NCBI RefSeq assembly: GCF_038050375.1
Contig: NZ_CP150886.1
Location: 3,389,318 to 3,453,317, forward strand
Origin: Okeanomitos corallinicola TIOX110
Lineage (GTDB): Bacteria > Cyanobacteriota > Cyanobacteriia > Cyanobacteriales > Nostocaceae
Direction: 5' to 3'
Length of the DNA: 64,000 nucleotides
Shown here one piece after another: positions 26,434-36,822 of this stretch; the stretch's first letter is position 1, and each line of letters starts with the position of its first letter. A model generated the notes under the pieces. That model saw only the letters and a list, made by a program, of their open reading frames with translations. It made no database searches and was not told the origin of the DNA. The translations under genes were made by a program, and so were the position numbers.

Positions 26434-26862
26434 TTATCTATAGATACCGTTGTTATAACGATCATCTCCTTCGTTAAATTCGGATGATTGTTCTGTCACA
26501 GTTAAGTTATCTCTATTGGCTTCTAAAGTCTTTTTCTGGCGCTCGCTCAAACCAGGGATATTGAATACATCTTCTACCTCTTTGTAGGGAGCATTTTGGA
26601 TAATTTTACTAGCTAAGTTAGGATACATCCCTGGATACTCTCTAAAAGCAGCAATATTGGTATTATTCAAATCAATCTTTTTACCGAATTCTGTTCCTAG
26701 TTTCGCATCTGCTTTATTTTGACGTGCAACAGCCATTACAGGAACTTGCTGCCAATTCAAGCTACTAAAACTCGCAGCTTGGGCAGTTTGGCTTGTTCCT
26801 AACCATCCCCAACAGCCAATTAACAAACTAAAAACAGTTAATAAACGTACTAATCCTTTCAC
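26434..26862 (-). CDS. psbU: Photosystem II 12 kDa extrinsic protein PsbU
   Basis: A 142-residue precursor. A lumenal signal peptide (about 1-30, ending 'TAQAAS') precedes the mature domain with '[57 protein letters not shown]', a double helix-hairpin-helix fold. PsbU stabilises the oxygen-evolving manganese cluster on the lumenal face of photosystem II. The gene places the window in a cyanobacterium (or red alga plastid relative). It is monocistronic here. Confidence 0.95.
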   Translation of the reverse strand: MKGLVRLLTVFSLLIGCWGWLGTSQTAQAASFSSLNWQQVPVMAVARQNKADAKLGTEFGKKIDLNNTNIAAFREYPGMYPNLASKIIQNAPYKEVEDVFNIPGLSERQKKTLEANRDNLTVTEQSSEFNEGDDRYNNGIYR

Positions 26863-27209
26863 GATTTTCTACCTCTTTCCATCAATACAGAAATAAAATT
26901 TTTCAACTACAGGCTGTCAGCTATCGGTATAACTAAGAAGTATAAAGTAATCATTTCATACCACTGAATATCTCAAGGTTTCATGTATTACTGGTTGCTT
27001 CTGACTTGATACTCTGGTTAATAGCTGATAGCTGAATCAACACACAGCAGTCATCACAAACTAATATACAACTTAGTGAACTTTCCAACTTAGCTGTACT
27101 AGAAGTTGATACTTGGGTAATAATCTGCCATTACCATGTTAGGGATTTTTTTTAAACTTTAATTTGTAAACATTTATTACTAATTTTTGCCTATTCGTAG
27201 ATAGGAATT
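26863..27209. other. Intergenic region upstream of psbU, about 350 bp
   Basis: Contains several imperfect copies of 'CAGCTATCAG/CTGATAGCTG' near 26910 and 27020, a common cyanobacterial spacer motif, and must hold the psbU promoter. I see no coding sequence. Confidence 0.5.
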
Positions 27210-27989
27210 TTAAGCAAGAATCGCCGCTACTAAAAACAGACTATCTACTAAAATTGTACTCAAAACTGCGCCACTGAAGGCGTACCAATGACGTTCTTGT
27301 TTACCTAAAGTAGCTAATCCCACCGTTAATAATGCTAAAGCCAACACCATCGCCCAGCTTTCACCCCAAGGTGTTTGTACTTGAAATAAGGCATTTTTTA
27401 AGATTTGTGAAGCTCCATCGGCATCGCTTCTCATAATCTGCCGCCAGTATGGCATTAAGTCTACTAGGTAAAAATATAAATCCGTTAAAGCAGTACCAAA
27501 CAAAGAACCTAGATAAAACCAGTTACCGACTTTACCCCAGTTTCTAGACAGACACCAAATTGCAAAGGGTAGGCCAATAGCTTCTATCGGTAAGTGAAAC
27601 AGCGGTTCCCAACGTAACCAACCCCAATAAATCGCCCCTGTTAGCCAACTCCAGCTAAAGCCTAACAGTAAATCCCCCCACAGATAGGTTTGAGGGCGTG
27701 ACATTAATCTTAAACTCAGCCAAATCCAAAACCCTGTAATCACTACACTTATTGTAGGTAGCGATCGCACCAATGGCGCTTCTATAAAAACCGGCACAGA
27801 TACCAAAAACACCGCCGCTGCAAACACTAACCAACTTTGTTTAGCAATTTTGGTAGTTGGTAAAGAAGGCGATAACGAAAGACTAGATTCTAACTCATTA
27901 ATACCTATTGGCTGATTAGCAATAGTATCTAAATCAGTTTCAATAGAAGATGTAGCAGTAGTGTAGGATGTCAACGTATTATTAATCAA
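27210..27989 (-). CDS. DUF3120-domain membrane protein
   Basis: A 259-residue membrane protein. A polar N-terminus (1-50) is followed by about seven hydrophobic segments, with conserved patterns 'VPVFIEAPLVRSLP', 'GDLLLGFSWSWLTGAIYWGWLRWEPLFHLPIEAIGLPFAIWCL' (in parts) and 'DLYFYLVDLMPYWRQIMRSD'. This matches DUF3120, a family nearly limited to cyanobacteria, with no known function. It is divergent from uppP. Confidence 0.85.
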   Translation of the reverse strand: MINNTLTSYTTATSSIETDLDTIANQPIGINELESSLSLSPSLPTTKIAKQSWLVFAAAVFLVSVPVFIEAPLVRSLPTISVVITGFWIWLSLRLMSRPQTYLWGDLLLGFSWSWLTGAIYWGWLRWEPLFHLPIEAIGLPFAIWCLSRNWGKVGNWFYLGSLFGTALTDLYFYLVDLMPYWRQIMRSDADGASQILKNALFQVQTPWGESWAMVLALALLTVGLATLGKQERHWYAFSGAVLSTILVDSLFLVAAILA

Positions 27990-28187
27990 AGTTTTTAATA
28001 TTTGTTACTAAACTTTACTTATCTACAATATCACACCATTAAATCCCCCCCAGGGGCATATTGATTATACATCATTTTTGGAATTAGGAGATGAGGATCT
28101 GAGGTGTTGTCCAGAAAAACATATCTAAACAGCGGATTAAGTTAGATAATTTGCTAGAATTACGAATCCATTTTGGGAGTATGGTTA

Positions 28188-29096
28188 ATGGCGATAATAT
28201 TAGAAGTAAATAGTATAAATTTACTATCATCTCAACTACTAACCGTGGCAGAAAACACAGACAAACTGACCCCGGAATGGCTGCAAGCATTTATATTAGG
28301 TATTGTCCAAGGGATTACAGAATTTTTGCCCATCAGTAGTACAGCACATCTGTTAATTGTCACCAAAGTATTAGGTTGGAAAGAACTAGGTGCAAAAGAT
28401 TTTGTAGATGCGATTCAATTCGGTAGTGTCATCGCCATACTCTGGTATTTTTGGGCTTTAATTTCCAGTATTGTCAAAGGTGCAATCAAAGCCTTCAAAA
28501 CCAAAGACTGGGAAAGCGAAGAATGGAAAATTATGGTAGGTATTGCCGTGGGTACAATGCCAGCCTTAATTTTTGGTTTTTTATTGAAAGATGTTCTACC
28601 TGATGCTCCCTTAATTATTGCTATAATGTCAGTCGTCATGGCGATTTTATTGGGATTAGCAGAGAAAATTGGCACTCGTAAACGTGGTTTCGATGCCTTG
28701 CAGATTAAGGATGGTATATTAGTAGGATTAGGACAAACTCTAGCTTTAATTCCTGGAGCTTCCCGTTCTGGTTCAACCTTAACCACAGCCTTATTTTTAG
28801 GTTTAGAAAGAGATACAGCCGCCAAGTTTTCATTTTTGTTAGGGTTTCCCACCTTAACTGTAGCTACTCTCTATAAAAGTCTGAAGATTTTTAAGCTGTT
28901 TCAAGCAGGACAATTACCAGATAATATAGTTTTACTATTAGTAATTGGGATTGTTTCCACCTTTATTTTTTCTTACCTATCAATCGCATTTTTAATTCGC
29001 TATTTACAGACCAAAAATACCTTTGTATTTGTTTGGTACAGACTAGCTTTTGGTATAGCTATTTTATTAGCGATCGCCAACGGTTGGCAAGAATAA
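28188..29096 (+). CDS. uppP: Undecaprenyl-diphosphate phosphatase UppP (BacA)
   Basis: A 302-residue polytopic membrane enzyme from ATG 28188; the upstream TTG at 28173 is less likely. 'FILGIVQGITEFLPISSTAHLLI' has the catalytic Glu-rich motif and 'LIPGASRSGSTLTTALFLGL' the phosphate-binding Arg motif. It dephosphorylates undecaprenyl diphosphate to recycle the lipid carrier for peptidoglycan and polysaccharide. The first 35 residues before the first helix are longer than in enterobacterial BacA, as is common in cyanobacteria. Confidence 0.93.
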   Translation: MAIILEVNSINLLSSQLLTVAENTDKLTPEWLQAFILGIVQGITEFLPISSTAHLLIVTKVLGWKELGAKDFVDAIQFGSVIAILWYFWALISSIVKGAIKAFKTKDWESEEWKIMVGIAVGTMPALIFGFLLKDVLPDAPLIIAIMSVVMAILLGLAEKIGTRKRGFDALQIKDGILVGLGQTLALIPGASRSGSTLTTALFLGLERDTAAKFSFLLGFPTLTVATLYKSLKIFKLFQAGQLPDNIVLLLVIGIVSTFIFSYLSIAFLIRYLQTKNTFVFVWYRLAFGIAILLAIANGWQE

Positions 29097-29100
29097 TTTT

Positions 29101-29217
29101 TGAGGAGTTCAAGGAGTCAGAAAAAGAGGGGGAGAAGGGGAGAGTGGGTGACGGGGTGAAGAAATTTATCTAACTATCAACTACCCACTATCACCTATCA
29201 ACTATCAACTACCAACT
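29101..29217. repeat. Short tandem repeats between uppP and the radical SAM gene
   Basis: Contains G-rich 'GGGGGAGAAGGGGAGAG' and repeated 'CTATCAACTA' units up to the next start codon. Probably neutral spacer repeats. Confidence 0.65.
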
Positions 29218-30540
29218 ATGATTATTAACCCTGCTAAAATTACTAAAGTTATCCCCGCATCAATTGCTGAAGAAATTGGCTTTGAAGCTGGTGATGCAAT
29301 TGTCGCTATTAACGGCACAAAACCAAGAGATTTAATAGACTATCAATTTTTATGTGCAGATGAAATTTTAGAACTAGAAGTATTAGATACTCGTGGTAAA
29401 ACCCATCATATTGAAATCGAAAAAGACTATGATGACGACTTGGGTTTAGAATTTGAAACTGCCTTATTTGATGGTTTAATTCAATGTAATAATCATTGTC
29501 CCTTTTGCTTTATAGATCAACAACCACCAGGGAAAAGATCGAGTTTATATTTCAAAGATGATGATTATCGTTTGAGTTTTTTATATGGTTCTTATTTAAC
29601 CTTAACTAACTTACCCGAAAAAGAATGGCAACGCATCGAACAAATGCGACTATCACCCCTTTATGTTTCCGTTCATGCTACAGAACCAGAAATCAGAATT
29701 AGACTCTTAAAAAATCAACGTGCAGGGCAGATATTAGAACAGATAAAATGGTTTCAAGCCAGACGTTTACAGATTCATGCCCAAGTCGTTGTTTGTCCTG
29801 GTATTAATGATGGTGAACATCTAGAAAAAACCCTCAGAGACTTAACATCTTTTCACACAGGAGACATCCCCGCAGTTGCATCAATAGCAGTTGTTCCTGT
29901 TGGTTTAACAAGATTTCGTCCCCAAGAAGATGAACTGATTCCTGTAACCAGAGAAAAAGCCAAAGAAGTAATTAATCAAGTAAAATTACTCTGTCAAGAA
30001 TTTAAGCAAAAATTTGATTCTAGTGTGGCTTGGTTAGCCGATGAATGGTTTTTAATAGCCGGGGAAGAATTACCGAGTGAAGCCGAATATGAAGAATATC
30101 CGCAAATCGCCAATGGTGTAGGTTCAATTCGTCTATTTATTAAACAGTTTACCCATGCAGCCCAGGAATTATTGCCAGCGAAAATAGCCACTCCCAAAAA
30201 ATTAACTTGGGTGGTAGGTAACGCAGTAGAAACAGCATTTCAACCCTTGGTAGAACAGTTAAATAAAGTAGAGGGATTAGAAGTAAATATAAGAGCTTTA
30301 TATAGTGATTATTGGGGACAAAATATTAGTGTGACAGGATTATTAACTGGACATGATTTATTATTTCACTTAAAAGGACAAGATTTAGGAGCGGGAATTT
30401 TATTACCTCAAGTAATGCTTAAACATGGGGAATTAATATTCTTAGATGATATGAGCGTTGCAGATGTATCTAAACAACTAAATACCGTAATATTGCCGGT
30501 TGCGGACGTTGAAGATTTGATGAATACTTGTTGTCAGTAA
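29218..30540 (+). CDS. TIGR03279-family radical SAM protein with PDZ and DUF512 domains
   Basis: A 440-residue protein. Residues 1-65 form a PDZ-like domain ('KVIPASIAEEIGFEAGDAIVAINGTKPRDLIDYQF'). The radical SAM cluster is 'CNNHCPFCFIDQQPPGKR' (CxxxCxxC, about residues 91-98), and the C-terminal DUF512 part has 'FIPVT'-like 'IPVTREKAKEVINQV' and 'QNISVTGLLTGHDLL'. The family is conserved in cyanobacteria and clostridia; its reaction is unknown. The start follows the repeat spacer directly. Confidence 0.88.
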   Translation: MIINPAKITKVIPASIAEEIGFEAGDAIVAINGTKPRDLIDYQFLCADEILELEVLDTRGKTHHIEIEKDYDDDLGLEFETALFDGLIQCNNHCPFCFIDQQPPGKRSSLYFKDDDYRLSFLYGSYLTLTNLPEKEWQRIEQMRLSPLYVSVHATEPEIRIRLLKNQRAGQILEQIKWFQARRLQIHAQVVVCPGINDGEHLEKTLRDLTSFHTGDIPAVASIAVVPVGLTRFRPQEDELIPVTREKAKEVINQVKLLCQEFKQKFDSSVAWLADEWFLIAGEELPSEAEYEEYPQIANGVGSIRLFIKQFTHAAQELLPAKIATPKKLTWVVGNAVETAFQPLVEQLNKVEGLEVNIRALYSDYWGQNISVTGLLTGHDLLFHLKGQDLGAGILLPQVMLKHGELIFLDDMSVADVSKQLNTVILPVADVEDLMNTCCQ

Positions 30541-30562
30541 AGGTTTAGCACTTCTAAAACCT
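30541..30562. repeat. Dispersed palindromic element, copy 3
   Basis: AGGTTTAG, CACTT, CTAAAACCT directly after the radical SAM stop codon; imperfect stem with the same core as the other copies. Terminator role possible. Confidence 0.6.
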
Positions 30563-30598
30563 GAAAGTTAGTTGTCAGTCGTACATTACTAAACATCA

Positions 30599-32638
30599 AT
30601 GATTAACAACATTAAATTACCAACTCAACTTACATCAAAAATGTTGAGCTTATTGTGTTTACATTTGAATTTATTGATTTTCAATGGGTTGGTAATTTTT
30701 CCCACTAATGCAGCCACAAAAACAGGAAAACTGAACATCACAAAAAGTCAGGTTAGTCTTCAGGAAAATACTGTAAATCCTTTAACAAACAGCATCCCTG
30801 AAATTACAGCGCAGAATTTTCAAGAAGATATTGATTTATTACAAACAAAATTCAAATTAGATGTTGTCCCAAATTCTAATTTACCTATTAGTAGTAAAGA
30901 TGCAATTGCTTTACAACAAGAATTAATAAACTTGATTGGTAGAGTTGAAAGCTCTCATTTAGCAGCTTTAGTTAGTAGGGGAAAAAACAGCCAGACTAGC
31001 AGTAGTAGAAATGTGAAATCATCTCATTCAAGCACAGATTCTAGTTTAGAAGAAACTCTAGCTCAAGCTAGGGAAGTTGTAAAGAATATCCCCGTTTTAA
31101 TTGCTAAAAAAAATTATGCCTTAGTCCGTCAGCAGTGGTTCAGAACAAAATTAGAGTTATGGAAACAGTTTCCTATTAATCAGAGAATAGCTCAACCAGA
31201 AACTCGCTCAGTTTGGTTAGATAGAGGAACAATTGTTAGTGCCAAAAATGAAGAGGGTTTAAAAAAAGTTTTTGATCGTTTGGCACAGGCAGGAATTAAT
31301 ACAGTATTTTTTGAAACTGTGAACGCTAGTTATACTATTTATCCTAGCAAAGTTGCGCCGGCACAAAACCCTTTAATTAAAGATTGGGATCCCCTAGCAT
31401 CAGCGGTGAAATTAGCTCATGCTAGAGGCATGGAATTACACGCTTGGGTGTGGGTTTTTGCTGCTGGTAATACTCGTCATAATCAAATTATTGGTGCTGA
31501 TGCTAATTATCCTGGGCCTGTATTAGCAGCTAATCCTGATTGGGCAAATTATGATCAAAAGGGGCGGATGATTCCCATTGGTCAAACTAAGCCTTTTTTA
31601 GATCCCGCTAATTCTGAAGTCAGGGAATATTTATTAAATTTGTACACAGAAATAGTCACTCGTTATCAAGTTGATGGTATACAACTAGACTATATTCGTT
31701 ATCCTTTTCAAGATCCCTTTGTCGGTAGAACCTATGGTTATGGTCAAGCAGCAAGGGAGAAATTTAAACAACAAACTGGAATAGATCCAGTTAATATTAA
31801 TCCTCGTCAGCGACAGTTGTGGCATAAATGGACGGCTTTTCGGACGGAACAAGTTAATAGTTTTGTGGCTGAAGTTGCCCAAATGTTGCGAGCCAAAAAA
31901 TCGAGTTTAATTTTGTCCGTGGCGGTGTTTCCGTTGGGAGAATATGAACGAGTCCAAAAAATCCAACAGCATTGGGAAGTTTGGGCTAGAAGGGGGGATA
32001 TAGATTTAATTGTGCCAATGACCTATGCGTTGGATACTCCCCGCTTTCAAAAATTAGCCCAACCTTGGATTAATTCTCGTAAATTAGGTTCTACTTTATT
32101 AGTTCCAGGGATTCGTTTATTATCTTTACCTACTTTGGGTGCTTTTGATCAATTGCAACTACTCAGAGATTTACCTGTGAGTGGTTATGCTTTGTTTGCT
32201 GTTGATAATTTTAATGATGAGTTAGATCAGTTATTGAGTAGCACTCAAGGAAAGGTGCAACGTTCTTATGTTGAACCTATTCCCCAGCGTCAGCCATTTA
32301 GAACTGCGGCTTTTCGCTTTGCGGCTTTACGACAGGAATGGCAGTTTTTACAAGCAAATGATCAACAATTTCTCAAGTCTGTCATAGCAAATGCTGACTT
32401 GAAGAATGAATCTCAAAAGGTACAAAATGCCCTGAATAAATTGGCAGCTTTACCTTCTGCGAGTCATTTTATCAGTGCAAGAGGAGAACTGGCGCGTTTT
32501 CAGGTTAAGTTTAAAACCTTAATGAGTTCAGTAGCTGAGGAAGATCCCTATCGAATTAGAGTTTGGGAAAATAAGATTTCAACTATAGAAAGATTATTAC
32601 GTTATGGTGAAAGGAAAGTATTAAAAGTAAAAGGTTAA
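30599..32638 (+). CDS. GHL10-type glycoside-hydrolase-like exported protein (DUF187)
   Basis: A 679-residue exported protein. A signal peptide spans about 1-39 ('LLIFNGLVIFPTNAA'). The catalytic-type TIM barrel (about 200-520) begins 'RSVWLDRGTIVSAKNEEGLKKVFDRLAQAGINTVFFETVNA' (in parts), with 'HAWVWVFAAGN', 'FLDPANSEVREYLLNLYTEIV', 'QVDGIQLDYIRYP' and 'DLIVPMTYALDTP'. These are the motifs of the glycosyl-hydrolase-like family 10 / YngK group, thought to act on peptidoglycan or other envelope glycans. A helical C-terminal extension (about 560-679) is unassigned. Confidence 0.85.
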   Translation: MINNIKLPTQLTSKMLSLLCLHLNLLIFNGLVIFPTNAATKTGKLNITKSQVSLQENTVNPLTNSIPEITAQNFQEDIDLLQTKFKLDVVPNSNLPISSKDAIALQQELINLIGRVESSHLAALVSRGKNSQTSSSRNVKSSHSSTDSSLEETLAQAREVVKNIPVLIAKKNYALVRQQWFRTKLELWKQFPINQRIAQPETRSVWLDRGTIVSAKNEEGLKKVFDRLAQAGINTVFFETVNASYTIYPSKVAPAQNPLIKDWDPLASAVKLAHARGMELHAWVWVFAAGNTRHNQIIGADANYPGPVLAANPDWANYDQKGRMIPIGQTKPFLDPANSEVREYLLNLYTEIVTRYQVDGIQLDYIRYPFQDPFVGRTYGYGQAAREKFKQQTGIDPVNINPRQRQLWHKWTAFRTEQVNSFVAEVAQMLRAKKSSLILSVAVFPLGEYERVQKIQQHWEVWARRGDIDLIVPMTYALDTPRFQKLAQPWINSRKLGSTLLVPGIRLLSLPTLGAFDQLQLLRDLPVSGYALFAVDNFNDELDQLLSSTQGKVQRSYVEPIPQRQPFRTAAFRFAALRQEWQFLQANDQQFLKSVIANADLKNESQKVQNALNKLAALPSASHFISARGELARFQVKFKTLMSSVAEEDPYRIRVWENKISTIERLLRYGERKVLKVKG

Positions 32639-32878
32639 AAAACTCAAGTTTTAGATACAGCAGCTAACAGCTATCAGCAGTTGGTTATCAAGCCCCTTGA
32701 TTTTCAGAGGGAACAGGAAAAACTCATGTTTAAAAACATGAAATTGAAATAATGACACTGTTTTTTTAAATGATCTTTAAACTCAGCACTAAAATTTCTT
32801 ATCTGTTCCCTGTTCCCTTCTTTTGTATTGATATGCAATCTGCTGTAATTGATATTTGGGAGATATCTTGAACTTAAT

Positions 32879-35800
32879 ATGCAAGCTTCATCAGACTATT
32901 TCAGCATAAAAAATTTAGAGTCAATTATTGATGATTCACCACTTACAATTGCACCTGAAACACCTGTGTTAGATGCGATCGCCATGATGGCTAAGTATGC
33001 CAAAGGTATATTAATCACATCAGACTCCCAGCTATTAGGATACTTAACACAACAAGATATAGTAGATTTGGTTGCTTCTGCCAGGAATTTAAACAACACC
33101 ACCACAACTGAAGTAATGCGGACTCCTGTGATGCAAATACAACTTCAGGCAGAGAATTTTTTAGTCAAAGTTACATCTTTATTGCATGAATCTCAGTTCA
33201 AGTTATTTGCTGTAGTTGATGAACAAGGAAAACTGCAAGGAACAATCACCCCGGAGAGTCTTTGTTTGGCGATCGCACCATTAGCACAAACAATAACTGA
33301 TTGTCAGGTCAAAGAAAATCAACTGCGGCAATCTCAACAGATGTTGCAATTAATCATGGATACTGTTCCCCATTATATTTTTTGGAAAGATATCAATTCT
33401 CGCTTTCTGAGTTGTAATCGTAAATTTGCCCAAATGGTAGGTTATGAAAATTCAGCAGACATAGTTGGTAAAACTGATGATGATTTAATTGCCAATCCAG
33501 AAATCGCAGAATTTTATCGTGCTTATGATGATGCGGTAATGCAAAATAATCAGCCAGAATGTAATCGGATTACTCATCAAATACAAGCTGATGGTAGTCA
33601 GATGTGGTTAGAAACTAACAAAGTCCCCCTGCTAAATACCCAAGGACAAGTCATAGGTATGTTGGGAACAATGGAAGATATTACAGAAAGAGTGCGATCG
33701 CAAACAGCTTTAGAAAAAAGTGACCAGAAATATCAGCAAATTACTCAACTTTCCCCAGTCGGTATCTTTCGTTGTGATTCTCAAGGTAACTATCTCTACG
33801 TCAATAATCGCTGGCACGAAATTACAGGATTAACACCCTCATCTGCAATGGGTTTAGGTTGGTTAGAAGCAGTGTATCCCGAAGACCGAGAGGGCATTAT
33901 TCAGGAATTTTTAGCATCTGTCCTGGAAAATCGTCCTTTTCGCTCAGAATATCGGTTGTTATGTGTTGACGGTACAGCGACTTGGGTATTAGGTCAAGCT
34001 GTTGCAGAATTGATGACAGAGGAAAAAGTTATTACTTACCTTGGTACATTCACAGATATTACTGATTATAAACAAGTAGAATTAGCACTGGCAGAAAAAG
34101 TAAAATTAGCAGACCTACGCACAAAAATTGATGCTATTCTCACCCAGTCAGAAAACTTAATCGCCATGATGCGTGGCTGTACCGATATTTTAGTTGAACA
34201 TCTAGAGGTTTCCTTTGCTCGACTCTGGACACTAAACCCAGAAACACAAATTCTAGAACTTCAAGTTAGCTCTGGTATTTATATCCACATCAATGGTTGT
34301 CATAGTCATATAGCAGTTGGTAGGTTAAAAATAGGCTTAATTGCCGCCCAAGGTCAACCTCACTGTACCAACTCTTTAGAAAACGATCCTTATATTAATA
34401 ATAAAGAATGGGCAAAAAGAGAAGGAATGAAATCCTTTGCTGGCTATCCATTAATTGTAGAAGGGGAAATAATTGGAGTCATAGCTATGTTTTCCCAAAA
34501 AACAATGACAGCAGAAGCTTTTACCGCCTTGGGAATAGTTGCCAACGAAATAGCAATTGGCATTAAACGTAAACAAACAGAATCTGCACTCAGAGAGAGT
34601 GAAGAACGTTTTCGTAACTTAGTAGAAACCAGTAGTGATTGCATCTGGGAGATAGATGTAAATGGAACTTATACCTACGTTAGCCCTAACATTAAAGAAA
34701 TTTTAGGTTATCAACAACAAGAACTACTAGGAAAAACCGCTTTTGATCTGATGCCACCAGCAGAAGCAGAACGGTTCAATAAGATATTAAAAGCGATTTT
34801 TACAGATAGAAAACCCTTTAAATATCTAGAAAAGATTAATCTGCACAAAGATGGTCATTTAGTAGTTTTAGAAACTAGCGGTGTACCCAGATTGAATTCA
34901 GAAGGTGAATTTTGGGGATATCGGGGTATCGCCAGAGATATTACAGAACGTAAATCAGTAGAAAAATCTTTACTCAGGCTACAAAAAGCTATAGAAAGTA
35001 CCAGTGATGCTATTAGTATTACAGATATTACAGGTCAAGCTATTTATGTTAATCCTGCCTTTATAGAAATATTTGATTATACAGAAAGTCAATTAAATAA
35101 CTGTGGTGGAATGGAAGCAAATTTTCGCAACAAACAGTTATTTAAAATCATATTTAATACGGTTCAAAAAGGTCAATCTTGGCGTGGTGAAGTGGCTATG
35201 AAGACTCGGAACGGAGAAGATGTACAGATTGATTTGCGTACAGATGCTATTACAGATAGCAGGGGAAATATAGTTTCATTCGTAAGTATTTATACAGATA
35301 TAACGCAGCGGAAAATAATTGAAGAAGGACTAAGACTCAGAGATAGAGCAATGGCAGCAACTAGGAATGGAGTCGTTATTGCTGATGTCACCACACCAGG
35401 AAACCCAATTATATATGTCAATTCTGGCTTTGAAAATATCACAGGTTACACAGCGGCTGAAGCTCTGGGTCAAGATTTTCCTTTATTTCAAGATATTGAA
35501 ATTAATCAGCAAGCTTTGCTGAGATTAAAAACCGCAATGGAAACTGGAAAAGACTGTACGGTTATCCTGCATAATTATAGTCAACATAGTAACTTGTTGT
35601 GGCATGAATTAAATATTTCACCAGTATATGATGTCTATGGTTCTCTTACACACTACATTGGCATTCAAACTGATATTACAGAACATAAACAAACAGAAAT
35701 AGAATTATTAATTAGTCAACAAAGATTGCAATATTTATTAACTGCTAGTCCAGCAGTTATTTATACCAGAAAAACCAAGGACGATTTTGGCGCTATTTTT

Positions 35801-36814
35801 ATCAGTAATAATATTGAATCTATGGTAGGTTATGAAGCCCAGGAATTTTTAACATATTCTGAATTTTGGCACAGTCATATTCATCCTGATGATGCACCAT
35901 CCGTAATGAGAGAGCTATCGCAAGTTTTAGAAAAAAATGAGTATAGCTTGGAATATCGCTTTTTACACCAAGATGGTAGATATCGCTGGGTATATGATCA
36001 GGGAAAAGTCGTCTGGGATGAGTTTGGCAACCCTTTAGAACTGGTTGGTTACTGGGCAGATATTACAAATCGTAAACAGTTAGAACAAGAGCTAATCATC
36101 GCATTGGAGAAAGAGAAAGAACTCAACGAGTTAAAATCCCGCTTTATCTCCATGACTTCCCACGAGTTTCGTACACCTTTAAGTACCATTCTTTCATCGG
36201 CGGAGTTGTTAGAACACTATCGTTATAAATGGAGCGAAGATAAACAATTAACCCATTTACACAGAATTGAAACTGCTGTTCACAGAATGACCGAAATGCT
36301 AGATGATATTTTAGTTAGTGGTAAAGCAGAAGCAGGAAAACTTGAATATAGACCCATATCATTAGATTTGGTGCAATATTGCCATCAATTAGTAGAAGAA
36401 GTGAAGTTAAATGTGAAAAATCAGCACTTCATATCTTTTAGTAGTGAAGATAAGTCTATCTGCTGTTATATGGATGATAAATTGTTAGGACATATTTTTA
36501 CTAACTTACTTTCTAATGCCATTAAATATTCTGCGGATAATACTCTAGTCAAATTTACGTTAGTTTGTCATGATAAACAAGCAATATTTGAAATTGAAGA
36601 TCAAGGAATCGGTATTCCTGAAGAAGATTTACCACATTTATTTGAATCTTTTTATCGTGCTAGAAATGTTGGTAATATCTTAGGTACTGGATTAGGTCTG
36701 GCAATTGTTAAAAAATGTGTAGATATTTATCAAGGAGAAATTTATGTAACAAGTAATCTCGGACTAGGTACAAAATTTACCGTTAAAATACCATTAAAAA
36801 AAAATGAATTATGA
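32879..36814 (+). CDS. Large hybrid-input sensor histidine kinase (CBS, six PAS, GAF)
   Basis: A 1311-residue kinase from ATG 32879 (a TTG at 32849 is less likely). Order: CBS pair (about 15-130), PAS ('MDTVPHYIFWKDINSRFLSCN'), PAS ('QLSPVGIFRCDSQGNYLYVNN'), GAF (about 425-570, with 'GCTDILVEHLEVSFARLW'), four more PAS domains, then a HisKA box 'KSRFISMTSHEFRTPLSTILSSAE' and HATPase_c with 'LLSNAIKYS', 'DQGIGIPEEDLPHLFESFYRA' and 'GTGLGLAIVKK'. There is no membrane segment, so it is probably cytoplasmic. It autophosphorylates His in 'SHEFRTP' and likely signals to the EAL response regulator that follows at once. Confidence 0.92.
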   Translation: MQASSDYFSIKNLESIIDDSPLTIAPETPVLDAIAMMAKYAKGILITSDSQLLGYLTQQDIVDLVASARNLNNTTTTEVMRTPVMQIQLQAENFLVKVTSLLHESQFKLFAVVDEQGKLQGTITPESLCLAIAPLAQTITDCQVKENQLRQSQQMLQLIMDTVPHYIFWKDINSRFLSCNRKFAQMVGYENSADIVGKTDDDLIANPEIAEFYRAYDDAVMQNNQPECNRITHQIQADGSQMWLETNKVPLLNTQGQVIGMLGTMEDITERVRSQTALEKSDQKYQQITQLSPVGIFRCDSQGNYLYVNNRWHEITGLTPSSAMGLGWLEAVYPEDREGIIQEFLASVLENRPFRSEYRLLCVDGTATWVLGQAVAELMTEEKVITYLGTFTDITDYKQVELALAEKVKLADLRTKIDAILTQSENLIAMMRGCTDILVEHLEVSFARLWTLNPETQILELQVSSGIYIHINGCHSHIAVGRLKIGLIAAQGQPHCTNSLENDPYINNKEWAKREGMKSFAGYPLIVEGEIIGVIAMFSQKTMTAEAFTALGIVANEIAIGIKRKQTESALRESEERFRNLVETSSDCIWEIDVNGTYTYVSPNIKEILGYQQQELLGKTAFDLMPPAEAERFNKILKAIFTDRKPFKYLEKINLHKDGHLVVLETSGVPRLNSEGEFWGYRGIARDITERKSVEKSLLRLQKAIESTSDAISITDITGQAIYVNPAFIEIFDYTESQLNNCGGMEANFRNKQLFKIIFNTVQKGQSWRGEVAMKTRNGEDVQIDLRTDAITDSRGNIVSFVSIYTDITQRKIIEEGLRLRDRAMAATRNGVVIADVTTPGNPIIYVNSGFENITGYTAAEALGQDFPLFQDIEINQQALLRLKTAMETGKDCTVILHNYSQHSNLLWHELNISPVYDVYGSLTHYIGIQTDITEHKQTEIELLISQQRLQYLLTASPAVIYTRKTKDDFGAIFISNNIESMVGYEAQEFLTYSEFWHSHIHPDDAPSVMRELSQVLEKNEYSLEYRFLHQDGRYRWVYDQGKVVWDEFGNPLELVGYWADITNRKQLEQELIIALEKEKELNELKSRFISMTSHEFRTPLSTILSSAELLEHYRYKWSEDKQLTHLHRIETAVHRMTEMLDDILVSGKAEAGKLEYRPISLDLVQYCHQLVEEVKLNVKNQHFISFSSEDKSICCYMDDKLLGHIFTNLLSNAIKYSADNTLVKFTLVCHDKQAIFEIEDQGIGIPEEDLPHLFESFYRARNVGNILGTGLGLAIVKKCVDIYQGEIYVTSNLGLGTKFTVKIPLKKNEL

Positions 36815-36822
36815 GGTTAGTT